DNA of 64,000 bases from the NCBI GenBank assembly GCA_965204695.1, contig OZ242007.1, positions 558,001 to 622,000 on the forward strand, given 5' to 3'. Positions 36,924-45,514 of this stretch are shown piece by piece; the stretch's first letter is position 1; the number at the start of each line of letters is the position of its first letter. The position numbers and the translations under genes are program-made. Below the pieces are notes generated by a model. That model worked only from the letters and a program-made list of their open reading frames with translations. It searched no databases and was not told where the DNA came from. This stretch comes from JAHEKD01 sp965204695 (lineage in GTDB: Bacteria > Pseudomonadota > Gammaproteobacteria > Arenicellales > JAHEKD01).

Positions 36924-38084
36924 TTAAGCGCCCAACGGTCTCAACATATTTCTGGAAATAATATGACGTTGGATTTCGCTTGTGCCTTCCCAGATACGCT
37001 CTACACGTGCATCACGCCAGATACGTTCAAGCGGGAAATCAGACATCAAACCCATGCCGCCAAAAATCTGAATCGCCTCATCTGCCACATAAGCCAACAT
37101 TTCTGTGGTGTAGACTTTTGCTATTGCATAATCGCTATCTGTAGCTGTACCTGCATCAGTTTTACTGGCAGCTTTTAATGTGAGTAACTCCGCGGCTTCA
37201 AGTTGTGTTTTCATGTCTGCCAGTTTGAAACTGATTCCCTGAAATTTACCAATCACCTGACCAAATTGCTTGCGGTTAGCAGCCCAATCCGTTGCTAATT
37301 CCAATGCACGGTGAGCACGACCCAGGCACATCGCAGCCACTTGCAAACGAGTAGGCCCAAGCCAGTCGTTAGCGACTTCAAAGCCTTTGTGCTCTTCACC
37401 CAGGACCTGACTCGCTGGCACTCGGCAATCATCAAATTCCAAAACGCAATTGTGGTAACCACGATGTGAAACACTATGGTAGCCATCTCGGACGGTAAAA
37501 CCGGGTGTACCTTTATCCACCAAAAATGCGGTAATTTTTTTACGTGGCCCGCGTGGCGAATCTTCAACACCCGTTGCCGCAAACAAAATCACAAAATCCG
37601 CAACGTCTGCATGAGAAATAAAATGTTTGGTGCCATTGATAACGTAATCATCACCATCACGGTCGGCCTTACATTTCATGCCACGCAAATCCGAACCCGC
37701 ATCCGGTTCTGTCATCGCTAAGCAATCGGTTTTTTCACCGCGAATGCAAGGGAACAAATATTTATCACGCTGTTCACCTTCACAGGCTTGCAAGATATTG
37801 CTGGGACGACCTACCAAATATTGCAAAGCAAAATTAGCCCGGCCCAGCTCTCGTTCCAGTAAGGTAAGAGAAACAATATCTAAACCGGCACCACCCAATT
37901 CTTCCGGCATATTGGCAGCGTATAACCCCTGCTCAATCGCGCGTTGTATTATTTGCTGAGCCAGTTCAGGACGAACCTGGTCCGTTTTTTCTACTTCCTC
38001 TTCATAGGGATAGAGTTCCTGCTCAACAAAAGCACGCGCGGTTTCTACAATTAATTCCTGTTCGTGTGAGAGTTCAAAGTTCAT
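36924..38084 (-). CDS. Acyl-CoA dehydrogenase, probably gamma-butyrobetainyl-CoA dehydrogenase
   Basis: FAD enzyme that would oxidise gamma-butyrobetainyl-CoA to crotonobetainyl-CoA (the reverse of the CaiA reaction) and pass electrons to ETF. The 386 residues have the usual three domains: N-terminal helices, the middle beta domain with MTEPDAGSDLRGMKC near 124, and the C-terminal helices with IFGGMGLMSDFPLERIWRDA near 339. The catalytic base fits E366 in RIWEGTSEIQR. It follows the carnitine dehydrogenase gene by 11 nt. The substrate is inferred from the CaiD, CoA-transferase and Cdh neighbours; no electron-transfer flavoprotein genes are in the window. Confidence 0.85.
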   Translation of the reverse strand: MNFELSHEQELIVETARAFVEQELYPYEEEVEKTDQVRPELAQQIIQRAIEQGLYAANMPEELGGAGLDIVSLTLLERELGRANFALQYLVGRPSNILQACEGEQRDKYLFPCIRGEKTDCLAMTEPDAGSDLRGMKCKADRDGDDYVINGTKHFISHADVADFVILFAATGVEDSPRGPRKKITAFLVDKGTPGFTVRDGYHSVSHRGYHNCVLEFDDCRVPASQVLGEEHKGFEVANDWLGPTRLQVAAMCLGRAHRALELATDWAANRKQFGQVIGKFQGISFKLADMKTQLEAAELLTLKAASKTDAGTATDSDYAIAKVYTTEMLAYVADEAIQIFGGMGLMSDFPLERIWRDARVERIWEGTSEIQRHIISRNMLRPLGA

Positions 38085-38095
38085 TGTCTTAACTC

Positions 38096-39586
38096 CTAAA
38101 CTTTACGTTTAATACCAATACTGCGCCCTGCCACATCTGGTTTGTCCAGCTGAGTATGCGCCTGGGCAATAGGGTTAATTTTTTCCAGCATCCAATCAGG
38201 GGCCGCACCGGCTTTGCCCGATGTTGCATCCACGTGCAGCATCATTTGTTCACCGGTGGCCAACAGCTCATTCGAACCTGAATGATAAACACAGTGAATC
38301 AAATGCAACTGTTTTTCATCATGATCTAGAATTTGCGTGGTGCTATGAATGGGCTCAAGACCGGCCACTTCTTTAATATGTATAATATGAGTTTCAACGG
38401 TATAGTAGCTGCCGATATCATCCAGATAAGCTCTATCAATACCAAGATAACGGTACAGTGCATCCGAGCTATCACCAAAAACTTGCAAATAACGACTTTC
38501 AGTCATGTGGCCGTTGTAATCCACCCATTCAGGCTGAACAACTGTGTCGAATAAGCGTAGAGGCTGAGAAATATCAATTTCAGCCTTATCGTCACCACTA
38601 TGAACATTTTTGTAAAGCCGCTCTTCATGTTCGGCCAATACCTGGCCGGCACCATAATTTTGTGCTTTCAAAGCCTGTTGTACAGCGATTAGGCAATCAT
38701 CACGAACTCGCTCCAGCTCACGCACATCCACTCCGTCTGCCTGATCATCGGATTGGCTAACGATTTTGTCTAGTAACTCGTCATCAAGCTCTGGAGTATC
38801 CATGAGTTTAGTCCAGGGCCACTTTAACGCCGGTCCGAACTGTGACATAAAATGGCGCATTCCCGGTTCACCACCAGCTATTCGAAAAGTCAAAAATGAA
38901 CCCATTGACGCCCAGCGTAACCCGCAACCATATCTCACGGCATCATCCAATTCTTCAGCCGTGGCTACATCATCGTGGACTAGCCATAATGCTTCGCGCC
39001 ACATGGCTTCCATCAATCGATCTGCCAGGAATGCATCTATCTCTTTGCGCACATGCAAAGGCTTCATACCGATTGAGGTAAAAAGAGTCTTTGCTTGTTC
39101 AATGCAAGCAGGATCAGTTTGCTCACCGCCTACTAACTCGACCAGTGGTAACAAGTAAACCGGCTGAAATGGATGGGCCACCATAAACCGGCCGGGATAT
39201 GTCATTTGAGCCTGCAATTTAGTGGGCAACAAACCGGATGTTGAAGACCCAATCAAGGTATCACTGGGTGCATGGCTTTCAATTTCAGCAAGAATTTTTA
39301 TTTTGACATCTTCACGTTCAGGTGCGCTTTCCTGAATAAATTGAGCATCATGAACCGTTTCTTGCATTGAATCACAGAAAGTAACACTACCTTTTGGTGG
39401 AAACGGTGCAATAGTCAGCTTGGACATAGCTCTATCCGCATTCGCCATGACTTCACTTAAACGACGTGGTGCTTCCGGGTGTGGATCGTACATTTTTACA
39501 TCAATGCCATTCCACGCCAGTCTGGCAGCCCAACCTGCGCCGATTACACCGGCACCGATGCATGCTGCTCTTTGAATTTCACCCAT
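38096..39586 (-). CDS. cdhA: L-carnitine dehydrogenase fused to betainyl-CoA thioesterase
   Basis: Bifunctional 496-residue protein. Residues 5-320 are a 3-hydroxyacyl-CoA dehydrogenase-type NAD domain with GAGVIGAG (11-18), the serine block SSTSG (114-118) and AHPFQP with H138, matching L-carnitine 3-dehydrogenase (carnitine to 3-dehydrocarnitine). Residues about 340-470 are a hot-dog thioesterase of the 4HBT type with VDYNGHM (355-361), matching betainyl-CoA thioesterase, which is a separate gene (cdhB) in Pseudomonas aeruginosa but fused in rhizobial carnitine dehydrogenases. The fusion pairs step one and the last step of dehydrocarnitine cleavage. It is 21 nt after the CoA transferase gene. 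Confidence 0.9.
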   Translation of the reverse strand: MGEIQRAACIGAGVIGAGWAARLAWNGIDVKMYDPHPEAPRRLSEVMANADRAMSKLTIAPFPPKGSVTFCDSMQETVHDAQFIQESAPEREDVKIKILAEIESHAPSDTLIGSSTSGLLPTKLQAQMTYPGRFMVAHPFQPVYLLPLVELVGGEQTDPACIEQAKTLFTSIGMKPLHVRKEIDAFLADRLMEAMWREALWLVHDDVATAEELDDAVRYGCGLRWASMGSFLTFRIAGGEPGMRHFMSQFGPALKWPWTKLMDTPELDDELLDKIVSQSDDQADGVDVRELERVRDDCLIAVQQALKAQNYGAGQVLAEHEERLYKNVHSGDDKAEIDISQPLRLFDTVVQPEWVDYNGHMTESRYLQVFGDSSDALYRYLGIDRAYLDDIGSYYTVETHIIHIKEVAGLEPIHSTTQILDHDEKQLHLIHCVYHSGSNELLATGEQMMLHVDATSGKAGAAPDWMLEKINPIAQAHTQLDKPDVAGRSIGIKRKV

Positions 39587-39607
39587 AGTTAAACTCCCTA
39601 AATATTT

Positions 39608-42103
39608 CTAAATCGGTAAATAATTTTTGCTCCAGCTGGTTGCTACTACGCCGCTGGCAATCAGTCGTTCGACTTCGTCTTCACTCAAACCTAACTCCAT
39701 TAAAATTTCCCTGCTTTGTTGACCATGCTTAGGGGCTTCACAAGGAATTGTGATGGTAGATTCAGTTGGGCGAATAGAATTAGGCGCCACTAAATCGACA
39801 CTATGACCTGATGGGTGGTCTGGATTACGAATAAACGAAAATGTTTTTGAATTCAAATCAATTTCATCGCTGTTCATTTGATGAATAAACGCTTCTCTGA
39901 CGCCATGCATTTGACCTAAAGGTTGAGCAGCAATATCCCGTGCTAACAATGTTTCAACCCAACGGCTCATTGGTTCAGTGATGAATATTGATTCAAGCTT
40001 AAGTTCAAACTCCAGCACAGACATCTCATCAACCGAACCTAGTTCTACTATTTCAATTAAATCAATCAGCTGACTTTCTTTTGCTGCCAGAAAAAACCAA
40101 CCGTCTGCAGCCTGGTAAGCTCTATACAGAGCGTTGTAACCTTTGACTTCTCGGCTACTGGGTTCATTAAATTCATCCCTGCCCTCAAAATCATACATAA
40201 AGGGAACTTGGATTAAATTACCGGCACCACATAAGGACGATCGGGCAATATCACCCTGACCGGTTTGCTCCCTTTGATAGAGCGCAGCACCAATTGCCAC
40301 GGCTGAGCAGAATCCTCCCAAAACATCAATAGTACCAAAGTGAGCATGTTCCTCAGGAGTGTCCATACCGCCACCAAAACGCAGCATCACACCTGTGGAG
40401 GCTTGTGCCAAGTCATCATATCCCGGGGTGTCACTGCGAGGACCGTATTCAGGACCGCCGTAACAATCTAACTGACACAGTATAATTTTGGGATTAATCG
40501 ATTTCAGCCGATCATAATCAAGACCCAAAGATTCAAGTTGGCGATCAAACGCATTGATGGTGATCACATCTGCCTGTGCAATCAATTTATCCAAGATGGG
40601 TCGCGCCTCGGGCGCTTTTAAATCCATTAATATACTGCGCTTGCCCTTATTGGCATGCATTCCAAAAATCACCGTATTCCACGGATCCATGGAAGGCTCA
40701 ACCGGGCCCAATAAGGTCACTTCAGCACCAAATCTGGATAATGTAGAGGCAATCGTTGGACCAGCAATCACATTGGTTAAATCCAACACTTTAACGCCTG
40801 TAAGCCAACCTTCTTCTGGACCCATTGGTGCTTGATTTGTATTTTTAGGCTCGATATCGGCCAGGATTTGTTGACGCTGCTGATCGGTCAATGGTGCTGA
40901 CTTTTTAATCATCGATTGCTGATCACCTTTAAGCCAAGCCACATTACCTAATTGCAACATTTCACCATGGAGCTGATCCTGGACTTTCAAGACCAATCCT
41001 GATTGTTGAGCATGCTCAGAGTTGAGCCATTCTTTGGAAGTTCGCTGGGCTGCACCTGGCGCGCCAATTTCGCCAAAAATAGTTTCCCACTCATAAGCCG
41101 TTTTGGTTAAGAAAACATCTTTGAGCTTAGTCGAGACAATATCAGACCAACGACGGCTCAACGGATAATTGGACAGCGTACAATCCGCTCCATCTGGCCA
41201 TTCAGCCGTATTCAGATAAGCACTAAACTGCGGTAGCCCTTGATCTACCAATTCATCCCATAATCCCATCCTTTTTAGTATTCGAACCGGATGGTCTTTG
41301 TGTGATGCCGAGACAACGTAGAAGTAACGTCCGTCTTTGCACCGATAGTTTCTATAAAATGGATCCAGATACTCTTGCAACATCGAGTATTCCATATCCA
41401 TAGGTAAATCCTCAGCCCGGCGCCTATCAATTTCCTTTTCACGATGTCCTTTATAACGCTCAGGATAGCCTTCTACATATTGAGAGTTATAGGCCAGACC
41501 TTCCATTAATGCCGAAGCTAAAGGAACTTCAATGCCGTCACCTCGACCGGTTGATTCCCGCTTAAACAAAGCAAGCAGCACCGCCATGGCGCCTAAAACA
41601 CTGGCATAAGCAGAGGCCAACGGCAATGGAGAAAAACTCGGATTGATACCCATTAGAATACGATTGAGTCCCATATCGGTGCATTGTCCACAAACACTGG
41701 CGACAATAGCTTCCCATGCCGGAACGGCTGCAAGTTGATCATCAGTAGAAGCGAAACCGGGCAACGAGAGATAAACGATATTTGGATGTTCAGCTCGAAC
41801 TGTTTCAGCGTCCAGTCCCAGACGTTGCATCACTGAAGGACGGAAATTTTCAATCACTACATCTGCACTAGCTATTAAATCTTTTGCAATAGCGAGATCG
41901 GCATTTTGTTTTAAATCGAGGGTAATACTTTGTTTCCCTCGATTGAGCATCCGTGCCGCCGGTGATTGCCAGCGAGGACCGTCAGGAGGGTCAACCCGGA
42001 TAACTTCAGCACCAACATCGGCCAGAATCATAGCCGCAGCTGGCCCGGCAATATATTGACCGAAATCAATTACTTTTACCCCGGCTAATGGCCGCTGAAC
42101 CAT
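39608..42103 (-). CDS. Double-domain class III CoA transferase (CaiB/BaiF type)
   Basis: 831 residues made of two CaiB-like halves (about 5-390 and 433-831), each starting with a GVKVIDFGQYIAGP-like block. Such enzymes move CoA between carboxylic acids; here gamma-butyrobetaine, crotonobetaine and carnitine are the likely partners. Aligned by eye with CaiB, the catalytic Asp is present only in the second half (D593 in FGTIDVLGG); the first half has S164 in that place (PLASAYASV). So the protein looks like an active half with a degenerate partner half, replacing the usual homodimer. It is 29 nt after cdhC and first in line for coupling to the dehydrogenase gene. Confidence 0.88.
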   Translation of the reverse strand: MVQRPLAGVKVIDFGQYIAGPAAAMILADVGAEVIRVDPPDGPRWQSPAARMLNRGKQSITLDLKQNADLAIAKDLIASADVVIENFRPSVMQRLGLDAETVRAEHPNIVYLSLPGFASTDDQLAAVPAWEAIVASVCGQCTDMGLNRILMGINPSFSPLPLASAYASVLGAMAVLLALFKRESTGRGDGIEVPLASALMEGLAYNSQYVEGYPERYKGHREKEIDRRRAEDLPMDMEYSMLQEYLDPFYRNYRCKDGRYFYVVSASHKDHPVRILKRMGLWDELVDQGLPQFSAYLNTAEWPDGADCTLSNYPLSRRWSDIVSTKLKDVFLTKTAYEWETIFGEIGAPGAAQRTSKEWLNSEHAQQSGLVLKVQDQLHGEMLQLGNVAWLKGDQQSMIKKSAPLTDQQRQQILADIEPKNTNQAPMGPEEGWLTGVKVLDLTNVIAGPTIASTLSRFGAEVTLLGPVEPSMDPWNTVIFGMHANKGKRSILMDLKAPEARPILDKLIAQADVITINAFDRQLESLGLDYDRLKSINPKIILCQLDCYGGPEYGPRSDTPGYDDLAQASTGVMLRFGGGMDTPEEHAHFGTIDVLGGFCSAVAIGAALYQREQTGQGDIARSSLCGAGNLIQVPFMYDFEGRDEFNEPSSREVKGYNALYRAYQAADGWFFLAAKESQLIDLIEIVELGSVDEMSVLEFELKLESIFITEPMSRWVETLLARDIAAQPLGQMHGVREAFIHQMNSDEIDLNSKTFSFIRNPDHPSGHSVDLVAPNSIRPTESTITIPCEAPKHGQQSREILMELGLSEDEVERLIASGVVATSWSKNYLPI

Positions 42104-42132
42104 ATCTTTCTATCCTATATGGCGCTTAAGGC

Positions 42133-43026
42133 TTAAACTTGCTTGTTTAAGCCCAATTTTTGCCGGCCTTCCTCAGGGCTGACCACTCTGGCACCAAGCA
42201 ACTCAATGATCTTTCGAGCTTTTTCTACTAACTGAGCATTGGTAGCTAAGACCCCTTTTTCAAGATACAGGTTGTCTTCTAAACCAACTCGCACATGTCC
42301 GCCTAAAATCACTGCTTGTGCGACCATAGGCATTTGCATACGACTAATACCAAATGCTGCCCAATTCGCTCCTTCAGGCATAGCATCAACCATGGTTTTC
42401 ATATGTGCTGTATCAGCAGGTGCGCCCCATGGAATACCTAGACATATTTGGAACAAAGGCGGCTGATCCAACCAACCTTGTTGCAACATGTGCTTGGCCA
42501 ACCATAAATGACCCGTATCAAATACTTCCAGCTCGGGTTTAACTCCGGTTTTCTGAACTATTTTTGCCATTTTTTCTAACATGCCAGGTGTATTAGTCAT
42601 GACATAATCGGCTTCAGCAAAGTTCATGGTGCCGCAATCCAGGGTACAGATCTCTGGCAATAATTCTTTGACATGGATTAATCGCTCATCAGCACCCACC
42701 ATGTCAGTACCATCAGCAGATAAAATTTCACCAGCATCCAAGTTTCCCAGGACAATATCCCCCCCCATACCCGAGGTTAGATTAATGACTACATCAGTAT
42801 CACTGCTGCGAATACGATCAACCACTTCACGGTAAAGTGCGGGATCACGGCTGCCCTTGCCTGTCTCAGGATCACGCACATGACAATGCGCCACAGTTGC
42901 TCCCGCCTTAGCCGCTTCTATTGCTGCGGTTGCTATTTGTTCAGGCGTGACGGGTACATGGGGTGATTTATCGGCGGTGTTACCGGAGCCAGTGACTGCA
43001 CAGCTTAGAACTACCTCTGGGTTCAT
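42133..43026 (-). CDS. cdhC: Dehydrocarnitine cleavage enzyme (BKACE family)
   Basis: Beta-keto acid cleavage enzyme that should combine 3-dehydrocarnitine with acetyl-CoA to give betainyl-CoA and acetoacetate. The 297 residues form a TIM barrel; the zinc-binding HCHVRDPETG near 47, NLTSGMGGDIVLGN near 78 and the C-terminal GLEDNLYLEKGVLATN are family signatures. The ATG at 43,026 is preferred over the one six bases upstream because GGAG then has normal spacing. It is the first gene of the operon, with the regulator gene divergent 175 nt away; this pairing is the same as cdhC and cdhR in Pseudomonas. Confidence 0.9.
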   Translation of the reverse strand: MNPEVVLSCAVTGSGNTADKSPHVPVTPEQIATAAIEAAKAGATVAHCHVRDPETGKGSRDPALYREVVDRIRSSDTDVVINLTSGMGGDIVLGNLDAGEILSADGTDMVGADERLIHVKELLPEICTLDCGTMNFAEADYVMTNTPGMLEKMAKIVQKTGVKPELEVFDTGHLWLAKHMLQQGWLDQPPLFQICLGIPWGAPADTAHMKTMVDAMPEGANWAAFGISRMQMPMVAQAVILGGHVRVGLEDNLYLEKGVLATNAQLVEKARKIIELLGARVVSPEEGRQKLGLNKQV

Positions 43027-43081
43027 GATCATCTCCTACATAAAGTTAGGTGAATAGACTCCCCCGTCTAATGCCGGGGTG

Positions 43082-43108
43082 CTTATCGCTTTCGCGAACG
43101 TTAATAAG
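43082..43108. promoter_or_regulatory. Dyad in the cdhC-cdhR divergent region
   Basis: An imperfect palindrome centred on TTCGCGAA (43,091-43,098) with outer arms CTTAT (43,082-43,086) and ATAAG (43,104-43,108). It lies in the 175-nt space between the catabolic operon and its AraC-type regulator. It may be an operator, but AraC-type proteins more often bind direct repeats. I could not place firm -10/-35 boxes for either gene. Confidence 0.4.
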
Positions 43109-43207
43109 AGTACCAAAGTCGCTCCCAATAAGTATTCATTTTTCGTCAAATTTTTTGCAATTTTCGGCATAAGGGTTCATCATTAGAACTTTCACTAAAG
43201 ATTATCC

Positions 43208-44182
43208 ATGGATAACTCGAATACAAATTACTCGATAAAGAATATCGCCTTTATTTTGTTGCCTGAGTTTGCATTAATGTCGTTTTGCAGTGCCAGTGAA
43301 CCCTTGCGGGTTGCCAATCGGTTAAGTAAAAAGTTATTATATTCATGGAGCCTTTATTCAATCGACGGCAAACCTGTGACTTCAAGCAATGCCATGATCA
43401 GCCAGGTTGATGGGTCGATTAAACAGGTTAAAAATGCTGATCTGATAATGATTGTTTCCAGTTTTAATCCCCAAGCCAGTATCTCGAAACCTTTGACGCT
43501 GGTATTAAAACAACTTGCATCGAGAGGTATTCTGATTGGTGGTGTTGATACTGGTCCTTATATCATGGCGCGTGCAGATTTACTTGATGGCTACAAGGCA
43601 ACAATCCACTGGGAAGATTTGGCCAACTTCCGTCAAACCTTTCCACAAGTGGATACGTTATCAACTCGTTATGTAATCGATAGAAAGCGGCTCACTGCAG
43701 CGGGTGCGGCGGCTTCAATGGACATGATGTTAGATTTAATTAGCCGGCAGCATGGCCAACAGTTAGCTTCACAAATTGCAGAACAATTTATTTACTCCCC
43801 TCCCAAGCAACTTGATGGCGAACAACGATTGCCAGTTTCGCAGCGTTTACAAACAGATCACCCAGTTATTCTGGAAGCCGTATCATTAATGGAAAATCAT
43901 TTGGAAGATAACTTAACCACCGCTCAAATAGCTGAACTTTGTGGCATCTCTTTGCGACAACTAGAACGTCTGTTTAGGCAGTTTTTAAACTCAACTCCAG
44001 GCAAATGGTATAAGTTACTGAAACTAAAAAATGCTCGGATACAGCTTAAACAAAGCCGATACACTGTGGCCGAAATTGCTGCCAATAACGGCTTTGAATC
44101 GACATCAAGCTTCAGCCGTGCATACAAAGCCCAGTATCAACGCTCACCCAGCGAAGACAGGACAATGATCAAAGGCATTTAG
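43208..44182 (+). CDS. cdhR: GlxA/AraC-family regulator of carnitine catabolism (CdhR-like)
   Basis: Transcription regulator of 324 residues: an N-terminal DJ-1/PfpI-like ligand domain (about 10-190, with FALMSFCSASEPLRVANRLS near 21 and GGVDTGPYIMARADLLDG near 112) and a C-terminal AraC helix-turn-helix domain (about 220-320, with IAELCGISLRQLERLFRQFL near 245 and VAEIAANNGFESTSSFSRAY near 293). This is the layout of CdhR and GbdR, which sense carnitine and glycine betaine in Pseudomonas. It is divergent from cdhC and overlaps the end of the convergent SPOR gene by 14 nt. The inducer is inferred from context. Confidence 0.88.
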   Translation: MDNSNTNYSIKNIAFILLPEFALMSFCSASEPLRVANRLSKKLLYSWSLYSIDGKPVTSSNAMISQVDGSIKQVKNADLIMIVSSFNPQASISKPLTLVLKQLASRGILIGGVDTGPYIMARADLLDGYKATIHWEDLANFRQTFPQVDTLSTRYVIDRKRLTAAGAAASMDMMLDLISRQHGQQLASQIAEQFIYSPPKQLDGEQRLPVSQRLQTDHPVILEAVSLMENHLEDNLTTAQIAELCGISLRQLERLFRQFLNSTPGKWYKLLKLKNARIQLKQSRYTVAEIAANNGFESTSSFSRAYKAQYQRSPSEDRTMIKGI

Positions 44183-44786
44183 AGTTATTCTGTTCTACTT
44201 TATTGGCGCCTGCATATCGATTCAGGCTGTTCAACACTCGTTGCTCCAGGGGTTGATTGAGATTAATCCAATAACGCTGTGGGTAAGTTAAGAATTCATG
44301 TTCGGCAACGGCTGCTAAACCCGTATTAGACAAATTGCTAGCTAAATCATTAGCTGTTTTTTTATAGGTAAATACACCTAAGGATAAAACCCGTTGCCCA
44401 TTAGCGAGAACTTTTTCATAAGATTCCCCAACACCAGCATTCTGTAACCGTTGCTTCAAGTCTTCAAGATTAGCGGAATTATTGACAGGAATCACAACTC
44501 GATAAGCAGAAACTTTTCGTGCAGCTTCAGAAATAACCCGATAAGACAAAGCCTGTATGGCGAGTACTTCTTCAAATTGATCCAGTACAGTAGTTTGTTC
44601 AATTGGACCTACATTGGCACAATTACCCGGCAATTGGGAAAGACTGGAATCAAGTAAACTTATACCAATCGCATCGGCAGGTACTTCACTTACTTTAGAG
44701 TTAGCTTGACCATCCTCACTGCTCAAATTGGCGAGCAAAAACACGAAAATGTTTAACGCCAGTAATATTCCTATTATTAACTTCAT
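44169..44786 (-). CDS. SPOR-domain protein, membrane-anchored
   Basis: 205 residues with one N-terminal membrane segment (about 3-22, LIIGILLALNIFVFLLANL) and a periplasmic part that fits a SPOR fold at about 88-170 (YRVVIPVNNSANLEDLKQRL ... VLSLGVFTYKKTANDLASNL). SPOR domains bind septal peptidoglycan stripped of stem peptides. A SPOR-type gene following coaX is common in Gammaproteobacteria. Its ATG shares one base with the coaX stop. The function in division or cell wall upkeep is inferred from the domain only. Confidence 0.75.
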   Translation of the reverse strand: MKLIIGILLALNIFVFLLANLSSEDGQANSKVSEVPADAIGISLLDSSLSQLPGNCANVGPIEQTTVLDQFEEVLAIQALSYRVISEAARKVSAYRVVIPVNNSANLEDLKQRLQNAGVGESYEKVLANGQRVLSLGVFTYKKTANDLASNLSNTGLAAVAEHEFLTYPQRYWINLNQPLEQRVLNSLNRYAGANKVEQNNSKCL

Positions 44787-45514
44787 TACGAATGATCCGC
44801 GATGACTTTAATGCCCTTTAAAACCAATTCCGGTTCTTTGATTACAGTATGCTCAAGTAAATCAGCAAACTTATCCATGTCTCCTCCACATAGATAAATA
44901 TTAACACTATAGCCTAACGATTTACGCATGCTTTGAACAATCGCATCTATGCCTCCGGCAATCGAATAAAGGACTCCCGAGTACATGGCTTGATCGGTAT
45001 CGAGAGCAAACACACTGGCATCACTGTGTTTAGCCAAGTTTAAATTATCCGCTTGATTCAATGATTCCAGAGCTAAATTCACACCGGGAAAAATCACCCC
45101 GCCTTCAAATATCCCATCCGAATTTACCGCATCAACTGTTACAGCTGTACCGCAATCAATTACAACTGATGGAGACTGATTAAGCGCATGTGCTGCAATC
45201 ATAGCCACCCAACGGTCAACTCCTAGGGAATCAACAGGTTGATAACGATTAATGATGCCGTATTGGCGCCGCTCAGGCTTGATAAATTGAGGAGTTAGAC
45301 CCAGAACTTCTTTCAATAAAACGCTAAGTTGCTGGTTGTAATTTTGATTACGGGTGCTTGAAACCAAAATATTATTAATGTCGAAACTGTTCTCCAGCTG
45401 ATTTTCCAGAGCTTGGGAAAAATCAGCTCTTTTGCTGGCTCCAGTCAGCCATAGAACTTCACCTTCGATAGCCCACTTGATCCTGCTATTACCTGCATCA
45501 ATTAACAAATTCAT
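44786..45514 (-). CDS. coaX: Type III pantothenate kinase
   Basis: First enzyme of coenzyme A synthesis (pantothenate to 4'-phosphopantothenate). The 242 residues hold the phosphate motif LLIDAGNSRIKWA (3-15), the VDRWVAMIAAH block near 99, SVVIDCGTAVTVDAV near 115 and GGVIFPGVNLA near 137, all of the type III (acetate/sugar kinase fold) family. The start overlaps the birA stop by 4 nt (ATGA), the common birA-coaX pair. Confidence 0.95.
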   Translation of the reverse strand: MNLLIDAGNSRIKWAIEGEVLWLTGASKRADFSQALENQLENSFDINNILVSSTRNQNYNQQLSVLLKEVLGLTPQFIKPERRQYGIINRYQPVDSLGVDRWVAMIAAHALNQSPSVVIDCGTAVTVDAVNSDGIFEGGVIFPGVNLALESLNQADNLNLAKHSDASVFALDTDQAMYSGVLYSIAGGIDAIVQSMRKSLGYSVNIYLCGGDMDKFADLLEHTVIKEPELVLKGIKVIADHS

